NCBI RefSeq assembly: GCF_000153285.1
Contig: NZ_CH724168.1
Coordinates: forward strand, 827,854-891,853
Reading direction: 5' to 3'
DNA length: 64,000 nucleotides
Origin: Synechococcus sp. WH 7805
Lineage (GTDB): Bacteria; Cyanobacteriota; Cyanobacteriia; PCC-6307; Cyanobiaceae
Shown here: positions 53,461-62,303 of the stretch, piece by piece
How positions within the stretch are numbered: the first letter of the stretch is position 1
Layout of the letters: every line of letters starts with the position of its first letter
Notes under the pieces: generated by a model
The model's database searches: none
What the model was told of the DNA's origin: nothing
What the model saw: only the letters and a program-made list of their open reading frames with translations
Position numbers and translations under genes: made by a program

Positions 53461-54210
53461 ATGATGCGATCGGAGTGGCGGCGCAAGCGATGGAGGGAAC
53501 TGATTTATGAACTGCTGCTGGGCCTCTGTCTGATAGTGCTGGCCAGCTTCGCCTTTCCAAGGCTCACCTGGCTGGGAAGCCTCGGCTATGCCCTGATCGC
53601 CCTGCTGCTCACCCAGTTGGTGATGATCCGCAAGCCAGTGCTCACCCTGCAGGATCGTTTGTACCAAGCACTGGGACTCGTGGCGCTGTCGGCTTTGCTG
53701 CTGTGGCTGCTCACCCCGGTGCGCTGGGAGACCAGCGGCGTGCCGCTGGTGTTGAGCTGGGGTGTGCTGGTGGGGTGGAGCGTGATCCGCCTGATGGAAC
53801 GCTTGGCCACCGAACGGCATGTGACCTCCGCCATGCTGATGGGTGCTGCCGCGGGCTATCTGTTGCTGGGACTCACAGCCGGGCTGGTCATGAGCGCAGT
53901 GGAAACCATTCAGCCAGGCAGCTTCGAACCCCTCGACATCCCGATCACGGATGCAGCAGGCCAGAACTACACGGTGATCGGGTCAGCGGCGGTGTTCGCT
54001 CAGATCAATTACTTCGCCTTCATCTGCCTCACCACCGTTGGCTTTGGAGACATCAACCCCGAGCTTCCCCTCGCCAGGATCCTGGCCGTCAGCACAGGCA
54101 TTGCCGGACCTCTCTACCTGGCCGTGGTGATGGGGGTGCTGATCGGGCGTTACGCCGGTGACCGTGAGATCGAAGACCGCCTGGAGCAACACGATCCCAA
54201 TCGACGTTGA
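53461..54210 (+). CDS. potassium-channel-like protein
   Basis: A 249-residue protein with several hydrophobic segments and a pore loop containing the selectivity filter TTVGFGD near residue 195, the signature of K+ channels. N-terminal helices extend the usual two-helix core, and the end is short and charged. It probably carries potassium. It is divergent from ftsH. A decayed partial copy follows directly downstream. Confidence 0.88.
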   Translation: MMRSEWRRKRWRELIYELLLGLCLIVLASFAFPRLTWLGSLGYALIALLLTQLVMIRKPVLTLQDRLYQALGLVALSALLLWLLTPVRWETSGVPLVLSWGVLVGWSVIRLMERLATERHVTSAMLMGAAAGYLLLGLTAGLVMSAVETIQPGSFEPLDIPITDAAGQNYTVIGSAAVFAQINYFAFICLTTVGFGDINPELPLARILAVSTGIAGPLYLAVVMGVLIGRYAGDREIEDRLEQHDPNRR

Positions 54211-54297
54211 AGACAAACAGCCTCGCTTTGGTGAGACTTCCAGTAGACCGACGCCGAACTCGCCGAGCTTTCCGTCTCTATCTACTGCAACAACGCA

Positions 54298-54570
54298 ATG
54301 GTCCCGGCAAGCGGGATTACAGGGTATTGCTGGCTCGGCGCTCCCTGCTACTCGCTGATCGCTCTCTGGTTCACTCGGGTTCTGGGGCTGTTCGCGGTGG
54401 TGTCGCAGTGGATGTGGCTGATCACACCGGTGAAGCGGGTGGGCTGGAGTGTGATCCGGCTGGTGCGGGCCCTGGCCAGCGAAACTAAAGTGAACGAACG
54501 CATCCTGATGGGGGCCGTGGTGATGGGCGTGCTGATCGGCCGCTTCAGCACGGATCTGAAAGGGAACTGA
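54298..54570 (+). pseudogene. decayed tandem copy of the potassium channel
   Basis: A 90-codon frame corresponds to the channel in shortened form: YSLIALWFTRVLG matches YALIALLLTQLVM, VGWSVIRLVRALASETKV matches VGWSVIRLMERLATERHV, and ILMGAVVMGVLIGR joins MLMGA directly to VVMGVLIGR. The pore loop and filter (about 80 residues) are missing, so it cannot form a channel. Its end overlaps ribD. Confidence 0.8.
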
Positions 54571-55663
54571 GAGTCACCTGCAGCAACAGATCGTCGGTGA
54601 GGCGCTGCTGACGCAGCCCCTGCAGAACCACCACCTCCTCCATGGCCTGGAAGCCCAGATGCCCAAGAGGTGTGCGCGCCGGCTCACCGCCAAGCAGCTT
54701 GGGGGCTATCACCGCAGCCAGCTCCTGCACGCACGCCTGCTGCAGGGCAGCGGCAGCCAGCTCCGGGCCACACTCCCAGAGCACCCGGTTGCAGCCCCGC
54801 TGGGCCAGGACCGCCATCAAAGACTCAGGCCCACAGGCCGGTAGCACCTCCCGTTGCAACCCCAGCGCCTCCAACCGGTCCCGCGCTTCCGCCGGCGCGT
54901 CCTGGCCATGCACCACGAGGGTGGGCGCAACGGATTGGTCCCAGATCTGAGCCTGATCAGGCAGATCCAGCCTGCGGCTCAGCACCACCCGCAGCGGTTC
55001 AGGGCTGCGCAAGCCCCGGCTGGTAAGCAGCGGATCATCAGCGCGCACGGTGCCGCCTCCCACGATCACGGCATCACACTGGGCCCGCAGACGATGCACC
55101 CAGGTGCGTGCGGTGGATCCGCTGATCCACTGACTGGCGCCATTGGGCAAGGCCGTTCGGCCATCCAGGCTCATCGCCCACTTGAGAAGGCCCCAGGGCC
55201 GACCGGTGCGCACGCGATGCACGAAGGCGTAATTCTGTTGGGCAGCTTCTGCCTCCAGCACACCGGAGATCACCTCCACGCCGGCATCGCGCAGCCGTTG
55301 CAAACCACCACCGGCAACACGGGGATCGGGATCGGTGAGTGCCACCACCACCCGAGCGATCCCTGCCTTGATCAAGGCGTCCGTGCAGGGCGGGGTGCGG
55401 CCGTGATGGCAGCAAGGCTCCAGGGTGACGATGATCGTGCCGCCACGGGCGGCATCACCGGCCTGGGCTAAGGCCCCCACTTCGGCATGGGGTTCACCAG
55501 CCCTGGCATGAAATCCCTCCCCCACCAGCGTGCCGGAGGGATCGAGCACCACCGCACCCACTAGGGGATTAGGACTCGTGTAGCCATCGGCCAAGGCCGC
55601 CAGTTCCAAGGCCCGACGCATCCAGGGAATCCAGCGCTGATCAGCGTCAGCGACCGCCCTCAT
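54545..55663 (-). CDS. ribD: riboflavin biosynthesis deaminase/reductase
   Basis: Bifunctional enzyme of riboflavin synthesis: an N-terminal pyrimidine deaminase with zinc motif HAEVGAL (about 59-65) and EPCCHHGRTPPC (about 87-98), and a C-terminal reductase with SLDGRTALPNG and GGGTVRADDPLLTSR (about 200-214). It has 372 residues, normal length. Its start overlaps the DUF3122 gene stop, and its end overlaps the channel pseudogene by 26 nt. Confidence 0.96.
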   Translation of the reverse strand: MRAVADADQRWIPWMRRALELAALADGYTSPNPLVGAVVLDPSGTLVGEGFHARAGEPHAEVGALAQAGDAARGGTIIVTLEPCCHHGRTPPCTDALIKAGIARVVVALTDPDPRVAGGGLQRLRDAGVEVISGVLEAEAAQQNYAFVHRVRTGRPWGLLKWAMSLDGRTALPNGASQWISGSTARTWVHRLRAQCDAVIVGGGTVRADDPLLTSRGLRSPEPLRVVLSRRLDLPDQAQIWDQSVAPTLVVHGQDAPAEARDRLEALGLQREVLPACGPESLMAVLAQRGCNRVLWECGPELAAAALQQACVQELAAVIAPKLLGGEPARTPLGHLGFQAMEEVVVLQGLRQQRLTDDLLLQVTLSSLSDPC

Positions 55664-56160
55664 GAACTGAGAGGCTCCGTTTGCACCTCACGCCACTCCC
55701 CCACCACATAAGGGGGAACAGGCATTTCGTTGAACACACCGGGAAGGAACAAACGCAGAGGGCGGTTGTTGATGAGGTCGTTGAGCAGTGGATCGAGGGC
55801 GAACTCAGCGGCCGCCTCCCGGCCATCACTGACAAGAACGGGATTCTCAAGAGTGATGTCGTCGAGTTGCCACTCCTTCACGCCGGCCTGCACGAGCAGG
55901 GGGGAGGGGTGTTCGAGGCGCAGCTTGCCGGGGTAACCCACGATGCGCAACACCACGGGATTACCAGGCTGACCGGTGCGATAGGCCACTGCCTGCCAAC
56001 TCTGGTAATCCAGATCGCGCAGGCTTTCGAGGCTGCGCAGCATCGGTGCCCCATTTTCATCCTGGTGTTCATGCACCTGCGCGCTCACGGCCATGGGGGT
56101 GAGCAGCAAAAGCGTTACGGCAACCAGCAGTGTGCAAAGCAGACGACGCAACGCGAGCAT
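55660..56160 (-). CDS. DUF3122 family exported protein
   Basis: A 166-residue cyanobacterial protein with a signal peptide (MLALRRLLCTLLVAVTLLLL, ending near VSA). The mature domain contains LRDLDYQSWQAVAYRTGQPG and LVLRIVGYPGKLRLEHPSPL-type strands and matches DUF3122. It is predicted to be in the periplasm or thylakoid lumen. Function is unknown. It overlaps ribD by four bases. Confidence 0.88.
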   Translation of the reverse strand: MLALRRLLCTLLVAVTLLLLTPMAVSAQVHEHQDENGAPMLRSLESLRDLDYQSWQAVAYRTGQPGNPVVLRIVGYPGKLRLEHPSPLLVQAGVKEWQLDDITLENPVLVSDGREAAAEFALDPLLNDLINNRPLRLFLPGVFNEMPVPPYVVGEWREVQTEPLSS

Positions 56161-56184
56161 GAATCAAGCGCGAACAGTGCTCCC

Positions 56185-56664
56185 ATGATCGAGCATCAGC
56201 CACTGCAAGCGGGGTCCCTACTGGACCCACGTCTTGAAGCCTGCGGCACCGCCTTGCGCGAGGTGGACGACATGACCTTGCCCGGGGAGCATGACGCGGA
56301 GCTGAGCTTCGGACCAGGGACACTGCGGTATTACGTGATGCGCATCCCCCGCAGACCCCTGCGGATCGCGGCGATGACCCGCCACCTGAACGCCACCCAA
56401 TGCCTGAGTTCCGCCGAAGCACGTTCCTTCTGGCTGCTGCTGGCACCGCCAGACACAAAGGGGCCAGTGCTGGATGCTTCCGCAGCCTGGTTGCTGCGCA
56501 TCGAAGCCGGCGAAGGCATCAAATTGCATCTGGGCACCTGGCATGCTGGACCATTGTTTGATGCCGACTCCGCCTCCTTTTTCAATCTGGAGCTGAGCGA
56601 CACCAACCAGAACGATCACGAAACCTTGAAACTCAATCGCAGCATCGCCGTGGAGCTGAATTGA
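56185..56664 (+). CDS. ureidoglycolate lyase-like cupin protein
   Basis: A 159-residue protein with the AllA-type cupin signature: a C-terminal LGTWHAGPLFDADSASFFNL then ELSDTNQNDHET matches the ureidoglycolate lyase/hydrolase family. That enzyme breaks ureidoglycolate to glyoxylate and urea in purine degradation. Other purine-breakdown genes are not in this window, so the substrate is uncertain. I chose ATG 56185; longer frames read antisense to the DUF3122 gene. Its 3' end has a second copy after the MAPEG gene. Confidence 0.82.
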   Translation: MIEHQPLQAGSLLDPRLEACGTALREVDDMTLPGEHDAELSFGPGTLRYYVMRIPRRPLRIAAMTRHLNATQCLSSAEARSFWLLLAPPDTKGPVLDASAAWLLRIEAGEGIKLHLGTWHAGPLFDADSASFFNLELSDTNQNDHETLKLNRSIAVELN

Positions 56665-56680
56665 ACGTCAGAACTGCTAG
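56644..56680 (+). repeat. direct repeat, copy 1 (3' end of ureidoglycolate-lyase-like gene)
   Basis: The last codons, stop and 21 following bases align with 57434-57470, 33 of 37 identical. The encoded ends are IAVELN-stop and IAMELN-stop. Confidence 0.8.
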
Positions 56681-56834
56681 GTGATACTGCCACTGGCGTG
56701 TGCGCACACACCCCGTCAAATCCGCTGTGACAACAAAAAACCGGGAGGCTATGCCAACAACCCAAAGAGCAGGCCTACAAAACAGACAGCAATCATTCAC
56801 TTCAATCATCGAATAGAGACTGCAACTTTCATCG

Positions 56835-57281
56835 CTACACAAGGGCTTCTAGTCCCACGCCATAAAGGATCCCACTGCAGAGCAGGCCTAAGAACCAAGC
56901 CACGGAGCGAGCGATCGGAACGTTCAAGAGATAAGCGCTGATATAGGCAACACGAAGCACTGGATGCGCCAATGCAACCGCGACAGCGATGCCTGGAAGG
57001 GCGTGACCATTCAACACCGCAACAACAGCAAGTAATGCCGCAGGAGCATGCATAGCGAAGGCTTCAAAACTGTTTTGCTGTGCCCAACTTGCACGCTTAC
57101 CCCAGGCCGGAAAGCGATCAAACATCGAACGCAACGCAGCCAAGTCCTTGACTTCAAGCCTTGCACTAAATCGAGCGGCATAGAGCAGGATGATGCTGAT
57201 CAGCAACGCAGCGAATGACAGGATCAGCGACCACACATAAGGCGTGGCACTCGAAGCCATCGATGGCGACAATTCCGACAC
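56835..57281 (-). CDS. MAPEG-family membrane protein
   Basis: A 148-residue protein with four transmembrane helices and the MAPEG pattern WAQQNSFEAFAMHAPAALLA near the middle, followed by AHPVLRVAYISAYLLNV. MAPEG members include glutathione transferases and eicosanoid-metabolism enzymes; cyanobacterial members are of unknown role. The start may be the eighth codon. It sits inside the block bracketed by the ureidoglycolate-lyase gene end repeats and in lower-GC DNA than the neighbours. Confidence 0.85.
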   Translation of the reverse strand: MSELSPSMASSATPYVWSLILSFAALLISIILLYAARFSARLEVKDLAALRSMFDRFPAWGKRASWAQQNSFEAFAMHAPAALLAVVAVLNGHALPGIAVAVALAHPVLRVAYISAYLLNVPIARSVAWFLGLLCSGILYGVGLEALV

Positions 57282-57433
57282 TGAAAATCACAAAAAGGCG
57301 CCTTTACAAGCTAACGACGTCAGACGCGTATGCACAAAAAGTAAAGCATTTCACTTTTTAATCGAATTGATTCATGCAATCAAGCAAGCCAAGTTCATGC
57401 GATTTGAACAAGCAATAACCGCAACAACACAGG

Positions 57434-57470
57434 ATCGCCATGGAGCTGAACTGAGCGTCAGAACTGCCAG
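57434..57470 (+). repeat. direct repeat, copy 2 (3' end of ureidoglycolate-lyase-like gene)
   Basis: Second copy of 56644-56680 (33/37). It lies in noncoding DNA 55 nt before the end of the GH116 gene. Confidence 0.8.
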
Positions 57471-57525
57471 ATCATGGCCAGTTTCGTCTGTAGGAAGTTG
57501 GTGGTGGGGCTGCAATAGCGCAGGT

Positions 57526-60030
57526 TCAGCTGATGCGCTCCGCCCCAGGAATCCGTTGCCAATCGGTGTGCGTCGCCCACAGCCCCCAGATCGCCATCGC
57601 CCGCAGGTAATGACAAGCCCTGAAGGTGTTCACCGCCGTGATCGCCTCCGGTGTGCGGAACTGCAGACCACCGCTGTACACCTGATGCACTACCGCTGAA
57701 CAGATTGCTTCCGCAGTCTGCCCTTCACCCATCAACTGGTAGTAGCTGGCGATGCCGAAGTTGATGCCTGTCCACACCTCCAGCGGATGAGTGCCATTGG
57801 GATCCAAGGGTGTGCCATCACGGCGCAGTCCATTGGCCACCCCAAGGCTGCCGCCCTGGAACTTCTCAAAGCAACTCTCCTTCACGGCCTTGAGCGTGCT
57901 GCGGCTGTTGGCGTCACTCACCACCGGCTCCAGGCCCAGCAGGCGCGCATAAAAATCACCGCAGAGCTGATCGGCCATCACCACTGGCGTGCCGCTTTCG
58001 GCATCAATGTCGTAGTACTCGCCGTTCCAGAGCAGAGCATCGAAATTGGCCCGGGATTGCTCCAGCCAGTTGCTGAAGGTGTGCTGTTCACTGCCGGTAT
58101 CCAGCCCCAGCTCCTGCTGCAGCCTTTGGGCCATAGCCAAAGCAGCTTCAAGCGCAGCGATCCACAACGCGCCGCAATAGGCACTCACCCCCTTCAGCGG
58201 CCAGTCGTCGAAGGTCTGATCAGGAGCACCCCCGTTATCCGGTAAGCCGTCGTTGTTGACGTCAAAACGCTTCAGATAGTGCAAGGCCTGCACGGCCGCT
58301 GGCCAGCAATCCGCCAGAAACGTGAGGTCTTCGCCGGTGGGTGCGAGCTTGAAGGTGCGCCACACTTGCAGCACAAAATCGCTGGCGAGGTCTTTCCAGA
58401 GATTGCAATCCTGATACGCCGTGTAATTGGTGGCATCAAAAGGGACCTCATTGGGAGCCCCCAGGTCGTGCGGCGTGGCCCCCTCCACCTTGCGATCCGC
58501 TTCCACCCGGCCGCGTCCTTGGGTGAAATACCAACCGATCGGCCGCTGGGTGGCATCCGCCGCCGGGATCGCTCTGGCGAAGCTGCGCAGCACCGCCTTG
58601 TCGAGTTCCGGCCAGAGCTGCAGCAAACCCAGGGATCCGTAGAGCCGCACATCCAGGCTTTCGTACCAGGCATAGTCGAGACACTCGAGCACGCCAAAGC
58701 GACCGTGGGGATCCTTACCCGACGCCGCGGTCCAGAGGCTTCCGCCACTGGCCAGGTCGTAGAGCTCATTGAATAAGGCCATGCGCAGAGCTTCCGGCAG
58801 CTCCTTGCGCGCCAGCACCGGTGCCTGCCAGGCATCGATCTGATCACGCCAATGGCGCCAGTCCCGCAGGGCCTCCGTTGCCATCGCCGCGGCATTGCGA
58901 CCATCGGCTCCAAAGAAATCGGTGTAGCGGCGCAAATCACGAACACCGGACGCGAAGGCGGTGACCGGCAGATCCCAGCTGATCGCAATCGGGATTTCGC
59001 GGGATTCCCCGGGAGCCAGGGTGAACGTCAGGGCAATCGCTGCACTGGCGTGCTCGCCGGCACGACTGGCCCGATCGTTGTTGCTGTTGGGAATGCGGCC
59101 CTCCGCAGCAAACGGTTGCCAGAGCTCCTGGCCATCACCCGTGGGATCCCAGCGGCTGCAGCGCAGCACCTCAACACCATCAAGCGTGTCAGGAACCGCC
59201 AGACACCACTGCCCTTGCCCCTCGCCGATGGGCTCGCTGCGCTGGCCTTCCAGCACGATGCCGCGAATGCCTTCCTGATCCAACCAACGGTTGCGTTGCC
59301 CCTCGCCGTGGCCGATCGCTGGGGCGTAGTTGTGTTCCGGGCTGCCGTCATCCCGGAAATGCACCTCTGCCGAGGGGTCGGTGTTGAAGAACCAACCCAC
59401 CGTGTTGCGCCAACTGAGGAGCAACGACAGATCCAGCGGTTGATCGGTGGGATTGCGCAAGGTCCAGCGGAACACGGCCACTGGATAACTGGTGCGTTGA
59501 TAGTCGCCAGGGAGGATCGGGCTGAAGGCCTCGCATTGCACCTCGGCGTCGAATACACCCTCGTAATGGGTCCAGCTCAGGGGATAGCGGGCGGCATAGG
59601 TTCCGGTGCTCTGCTCACCCGTGCTGGCGGGATACCAATTCCAGGCAGCCAGAGGCTCACCGCTGTTGGAACGTGAGGCGTCAGCCTCGGGCTTCAAGGC
59701 CAAAGCGTGGGCCCGTTTGCTGCTGCCGTTGTTTTCAAACAGGGAGAACTGACAGTCGGGGATCGTTCCATACCAATGCTCTCCACCATCGAGATGCCAG
59801 AGGTTGAAGTCACCGCGGGAGCTGCGGCCGATGCAACCAGCACCAAATCCCCCAAGGGGCATGCCATGCCATGGGCCGTCATCGAGATTGCTGGCATAGC
59901 GGACCGTATAGGGCTGATCCCAGCCCAGGCCGAAGGGCCGGCTCCAACTGGCCTCGGGTGGCGTCCAGGCCTGCGGCCGGGGACTGCGGCGCAGAAGCGA
60001 ACGCAGGGCAGACAGACCGAGGGGAGCCAT
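57526..60030 (-). CDS. GH116 family glucosidase (GBA2-like)
   Basis: A large protein (834 residues from the ATG chosen) matching non-lysosomal glucosylceramidase/GH116 beta-glucosidases. An N-terminal beta-sandwich begins YASNLDDGPWHGMPLGGFGA with GDFNLWHLDGGEH. The C-terminal alpha/alpha barrel has the nucleophile-region LECLDYAWYESLDVRLYGS and the acid/base-region GAPDQTFDDWPLKGVSAYCG, with EVWTGINFGIASYY further on. Its role in cyanobacteria is not established; glycolipid or glucoside cleavage is a reasonable inference. A longer frame begins 63 nt upstream, but MAPLGLSALRSLL is the likelier start. Confidence 0.9.
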   Translation of the reverse strand: MAPLGLSALRSLLRRSPRPQAWTPPEASWSRPFGLGWDQPYTVRYASNLDDGPWHGMPLGGFGAGCIGRSSRGDFNLWHLDGGEHWYGTIPDCQFSLFENNGSSKRAHALALKPEADASRSNSGEPLAAWNWYPASTGEQSTGTYAARYPLSWTHYEGVFDAEVQCEAFSPILPGDYQRTSYPVAVFRWTLRNPTDQPLDLSLLLSWRNTVGWFFNTDPSAEVHFRDDGSPEHNYAPAIGHGEGQRNRWLDQEGIRGIVLEGQRSEPIGEGQGQWCLAVPDTLDGVEVLRCSRWDPTGDGQELWQPFAAEGRIPNSNNDRASRAGEHASAAIALTFTLAPGESREIPIAISWDLPVTAFASGVRDLRRYTDFFGADGRNAAAMATEALRDWRHWRDQIDAWQAPVLARKELPEALRMALFNELYDLASGGSLWTAASGKDPHGRFGVLECLDYAWYESLDVRLYGSLGLLQLWPELDKAVLRSFARAIPAADATQRPIGWYFTQGRGRVEADRKVEGATPHDLGAPNEVPFDATNYTAYQDCNLWKDLASDFVLQVWRTFKLAPTGEDLTFLADCWPAAVQALHYLKRFDVNNDGLPDNGGAPDQTFDDWPLKGVSAYCGALWIAALEAALAMAQRLQQELGLDTGSEQHTFSNWLEQSRANFDALLWNGEYYDIDAESGTPVVMADQLCGDFYARLLGLEPVVSDANSRSTLKAVKESCFEKFQGGSLGVANGLRRDGTPLDPNGTHPLEVWTGINFGIASYYQLMGEGQTAEAICSAVVHQVYSGGLQFRTPEAITAVNTFRACHYLRAMAIWGLWATHTDWQRIPGAERIS

Positions 60031-60122
60031 GGGACGGCGGAAAGTCGCCCCAGATTGCCAGACCTTGCCGGACAAACCAGTGGATGGCCTCAAGCAGATC
60101 AGCAGGCCAAGCCCTCCCTCCC

Positions 60123-60389
60123 TTACGAGTCAGAGGGTTCCTCACCATCGAGCAGAGCGTCGAGAGTCACCGCCGTGCGCACCAGAGCTTGATACTTCTG
60201 AAACACTCGCTGGTTGCGCTCCAACCAGCGGGCCGCCACAACGGCCCCTTCTCCACTAGCCGAGCCAGCCAATCCTGCAGGACCGTCGCCATCCATAAGT
60301 TCAAGGTCGTCTTCCCTTGCAATCAAAGCCAGCAGCAATTCATGCAGACGCTGACGTCGCAAGGGCTGGCTTGAATCAATCCCAGTCAT
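60123..60389 (-). CDS. small hypothetical protein (88 aa)
   Basis: MTGIDSSQPLRRQRLHELLL followed by acidic and helical sequence to DGEEPSDS. It overlaps the preceding gene's stop by 14 nt in another frame, which supports this internal ATG over longer upstream starts. No family is recognised. Confidence 0.65.
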   Translation of the reverse strand: MTGIDSSQPLRRQRLHELLLALIAREDDLELMDGDGPAGLAGSASGEGAVVAARWLERNQRVFQKYQALVRTAVTLDALLDGEEPSDS

Positions 60390-60693
60390 CTCCACATCGA
60401 TTTCGCACGTAATCCTCCCGCAGCTCGCGAAAGTCCTTGGATTGGCGCGCGAGAAGTGCACTTGCCTCCTCGGCCTGCTGCACATTGTCACCAGAGGCCT
60501 GAGACGATGCGATCAGCATGCGGTTGCGCGCCATCGAAGCTCCGAGGGTGTTCATCAGCCGCTTAATCAATCCGCAATCATCCACCGCTCGCGCTGACAT
60601 CGGCACCAGCAGAGACACCATCACGACAAGGGCAAAAGAGCGGACCACAACCACGTTGACGTCTTCGAGCCAACGTATCGTCAAAGAGGTCAT
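60376..60693 (-). CDS. exported small protein (105 aa)
   Basis: It has a signal peptide (hydrophobic VVVVRSFALVVMVSLLVPMS, cleavage near ARAVDD) and a mature helical part with two Cys (about 41 and 101). The C-terminus reads RELREDYVRNRCGDDWD. No family is recognised. It is upstream of and overlaps the 88-residue gene. Confidence 0.7.
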   Translation of the reverse strand: MTSLTIRWLEDVNVVVVRSFALVVMVSLLVPMSARAVDDCGLIKRLMNTLGASMARNRMLIASSQASGDNVQQAEEASALLARQSKDFRELREDYVRNRCGDDWD

Positions 60694-60785
60694 TGATCCC
60701 TACTGGGCAATAAAGCTGCCAACTGCGGAATTGCTGGTCATGGTGACCACATGGAGGCTTTCCACCTCCGCCACCCGCAACACCC

Positions 60786-61283
60786 ATGCTCAATCAGCGT
60801 CGCGGTGGGGTGCTAGCAGGCCTAACAGTCCTGCTTGGCAGTCTCAGCGCACCCGTGGTGATAGCCCAGGAGCTTTACAACCTGAACACCACCTGTAGGA
60901 CAGGTGATCGATCTTTTTCCTGTCGAGTTCAGGCTGTGGACGTCGACGACACCACCGAGTATCGCCATCAGTTCGGCTCCCGCACCGTGAGCTATCGCGT
61001 GATCGAAGATCCCTACGTTCGTATCGAAGGCCGGGGCAGTAACTCCAAGCCATGGATCTCGGTGAAGAACGCATTGATCAATTTCAAGACGGAAGAACTT
61101 TGTTTCAACGATGAGGCCTTCTGCGTCAAGAATCCCTCATTCCTGGCCGACGTTCTCATCAACAGCGGAGATGCCATGCAGGGCCGCACCCGAGTAGGCA
61201 TGGCCTTCGGTCCCAACGGACGCGTGGATGTGGCCTGTTTTGACAACGGTTGTGACCGCCTCATGGAGGCCATCAAGCAATGA
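60786..61283 (+). CDS. exported hypothetical protein (165 aa)
   Basis: It has a signal peptide (MLNQRRGGVLAGLTVLLGSL, cleavage near VIAQE) and a mature beta-rich domain with six Cys (in TTCRTGDRSFSCRVQ, ELCFNDEAFCVKNP and VACFDNGCDRL), likely three disulfides. No family is recognised. Its end overlaps the next gene's ATG by four bases, so they form a coupled pair. It diverges from the exported gene at 60376-60693. Confidence 0.75.
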   Translation: MLNQRRGGVLAGLTVLLGSLSAPVVIAQELYNLNTTCRTGDRSFSCRVQAVDVDDTTEYRHQFGSRTVSYRVIEDPYVRIEGRGSNSKPWISVKNALINFKTEELCFNDEAFCVKNPSFLADVLINSGDAMQGRTRVGMAFGPNGRVDVACFDNGCDRLMEAIKQ

Positions 61284-62299
61284 CGCAAGCCATAAAGAAC
61301 GGCTGCACACGACGGATCGCAGGATGCCTCGGCCTGCTCCTGAGTCTGCAGCCCGCGGCCGGGCTGGCCGCTCTCTCCAGCCACGAAGCCATCCGCCAGG
61401 AGTCCTCGCAGGAACAGCTCCTAGCCCAGCGCCGCGGCGGTAGCTCCCGAGGCGGTGGTTCCAGAGGCGGTGGTTCCAGAGGCGGTGGATCACGCAGCAG
61501 CGGCTCACGCAGTAGTGGCTCACGCAGCAGCGGTCGAACAGGCTTTAGCTCCTACAGCGGCAGTGGTTCTCGTAGCAGTTCCCGCCAATCCAATCAGGGA
61601 TCGCGACAGACCAACCGCCAATCCAATCAGGGATCGCGACAGACCAGCCGCCAAACCAACCAAAGCAGCCGTCAGGGCACCCGCGACACCCGGCAAACCA
61701 ATCGCAACGATGCCGTCAACAGCCGGCAAGACGGACGTCAGGGCACCCGCGACACCAGGCAAACCAATCGCAACGACGCCATCAACAGTCGGCAGGACGG
61801 ACGCACCGATCGCACCGACATTCGCCAGAGCAACCGGACGGATCGGACAAACATTCGCAACGACACCTACCGCAAGGCGATCAACAACTGGGATCGCTAC
61901 GGAAAAGGCTGGTACAGCGGAGGTAATTGGTACAACAACCGTCCATGGTCTTACGGCTGGTATGGCGGGTCTTATTGGAACAACTGGGGCTGGTACCCCG
62001 GCCAAGCAGCCGCTTGGGGGTTGGCAGGTCTGGCCACGTTTAGTGTGATCAACAGCCTGGTTAATTCAGCGCAAAACCAACAGGTCAGCTACATCGTGGT
62101 ACCCAGCTCTGATTACTCGCTCTATTACCCGAGTATCACAGCCACTGGCGATGTGGTCACCTTTGAAGCCGACGACGGTTATGAGACGGTGCGTTACTCA
62201 GCCAACTGCAGGCAGGGGACCCTCAACGGCAGCACACCAAGGAATGCCAACGAAGCGCAGCTGCTGAACGCCGCATGCCAGGTGGCCTTTGGCCAATAA
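61280..62299 (+). CDS. exported Ser/Arg/Gly/Gln-rich low-complexity protein
   Basis: A 339-residue protein. The N-terminus includes a signal-like helix (GCLGLLLSLQPAAGLAAL). Residues 50-185 are low-complexity: RGGGS repeats, SRSSG repeats, then QSNQGSRQT- and TRDTRQTNRND-type repeats of about 22 residues. A Trp/Tyr/Gly-rich stretch (YGKGWYSGGNWYNNRPWSYG) precedes a hydrophobic segment and a C-terminal 80-residue domain with two Cys. This layout suggests a disordered or cell-wall/surface polymer-interacting region on a folded C-terminal domain. No family is recognised. Confidence 0.75.
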   Translation: MTQAIKNGCTRRIAGCLGLLLSLQPAAGLAALSSHEAIRQESSQEQLLAQRRGGSSRGGGSRGGGSRGGGSRSSGSRSSGSRSSGRTGFSSYSGSGSRSSSRQSNQGSRQTNRQSNQGSRQTSRQTNQSSRQGTRDTRQTNRNDAVNSRQDGRQGTRDTRQTNRNDAINSRQDGRTDRTDIRQSNRTDRTNIRNDTYRKAINNWDRYGKGWYSGGNWYNNRPWSYGWYGGSYWNNWGWYPGQAAAWGLAGLATFSVINSLVNSAQNQQVSYIVVPSSDYSLYYPSITATGDVVTFEADDGYETVRYSANCRQGTLNGSTPRNANEAQLLNAACQVAFGQ

Positions 62300-62303
62300 C
62301 GGC

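Noticed and set aside
55681-56184. Long upstream extension of the ureidoglycolate-lyase-like gene
   Set aside because: It reads antisense to the DUF3122 gene; family homology begins after ATG 56185.
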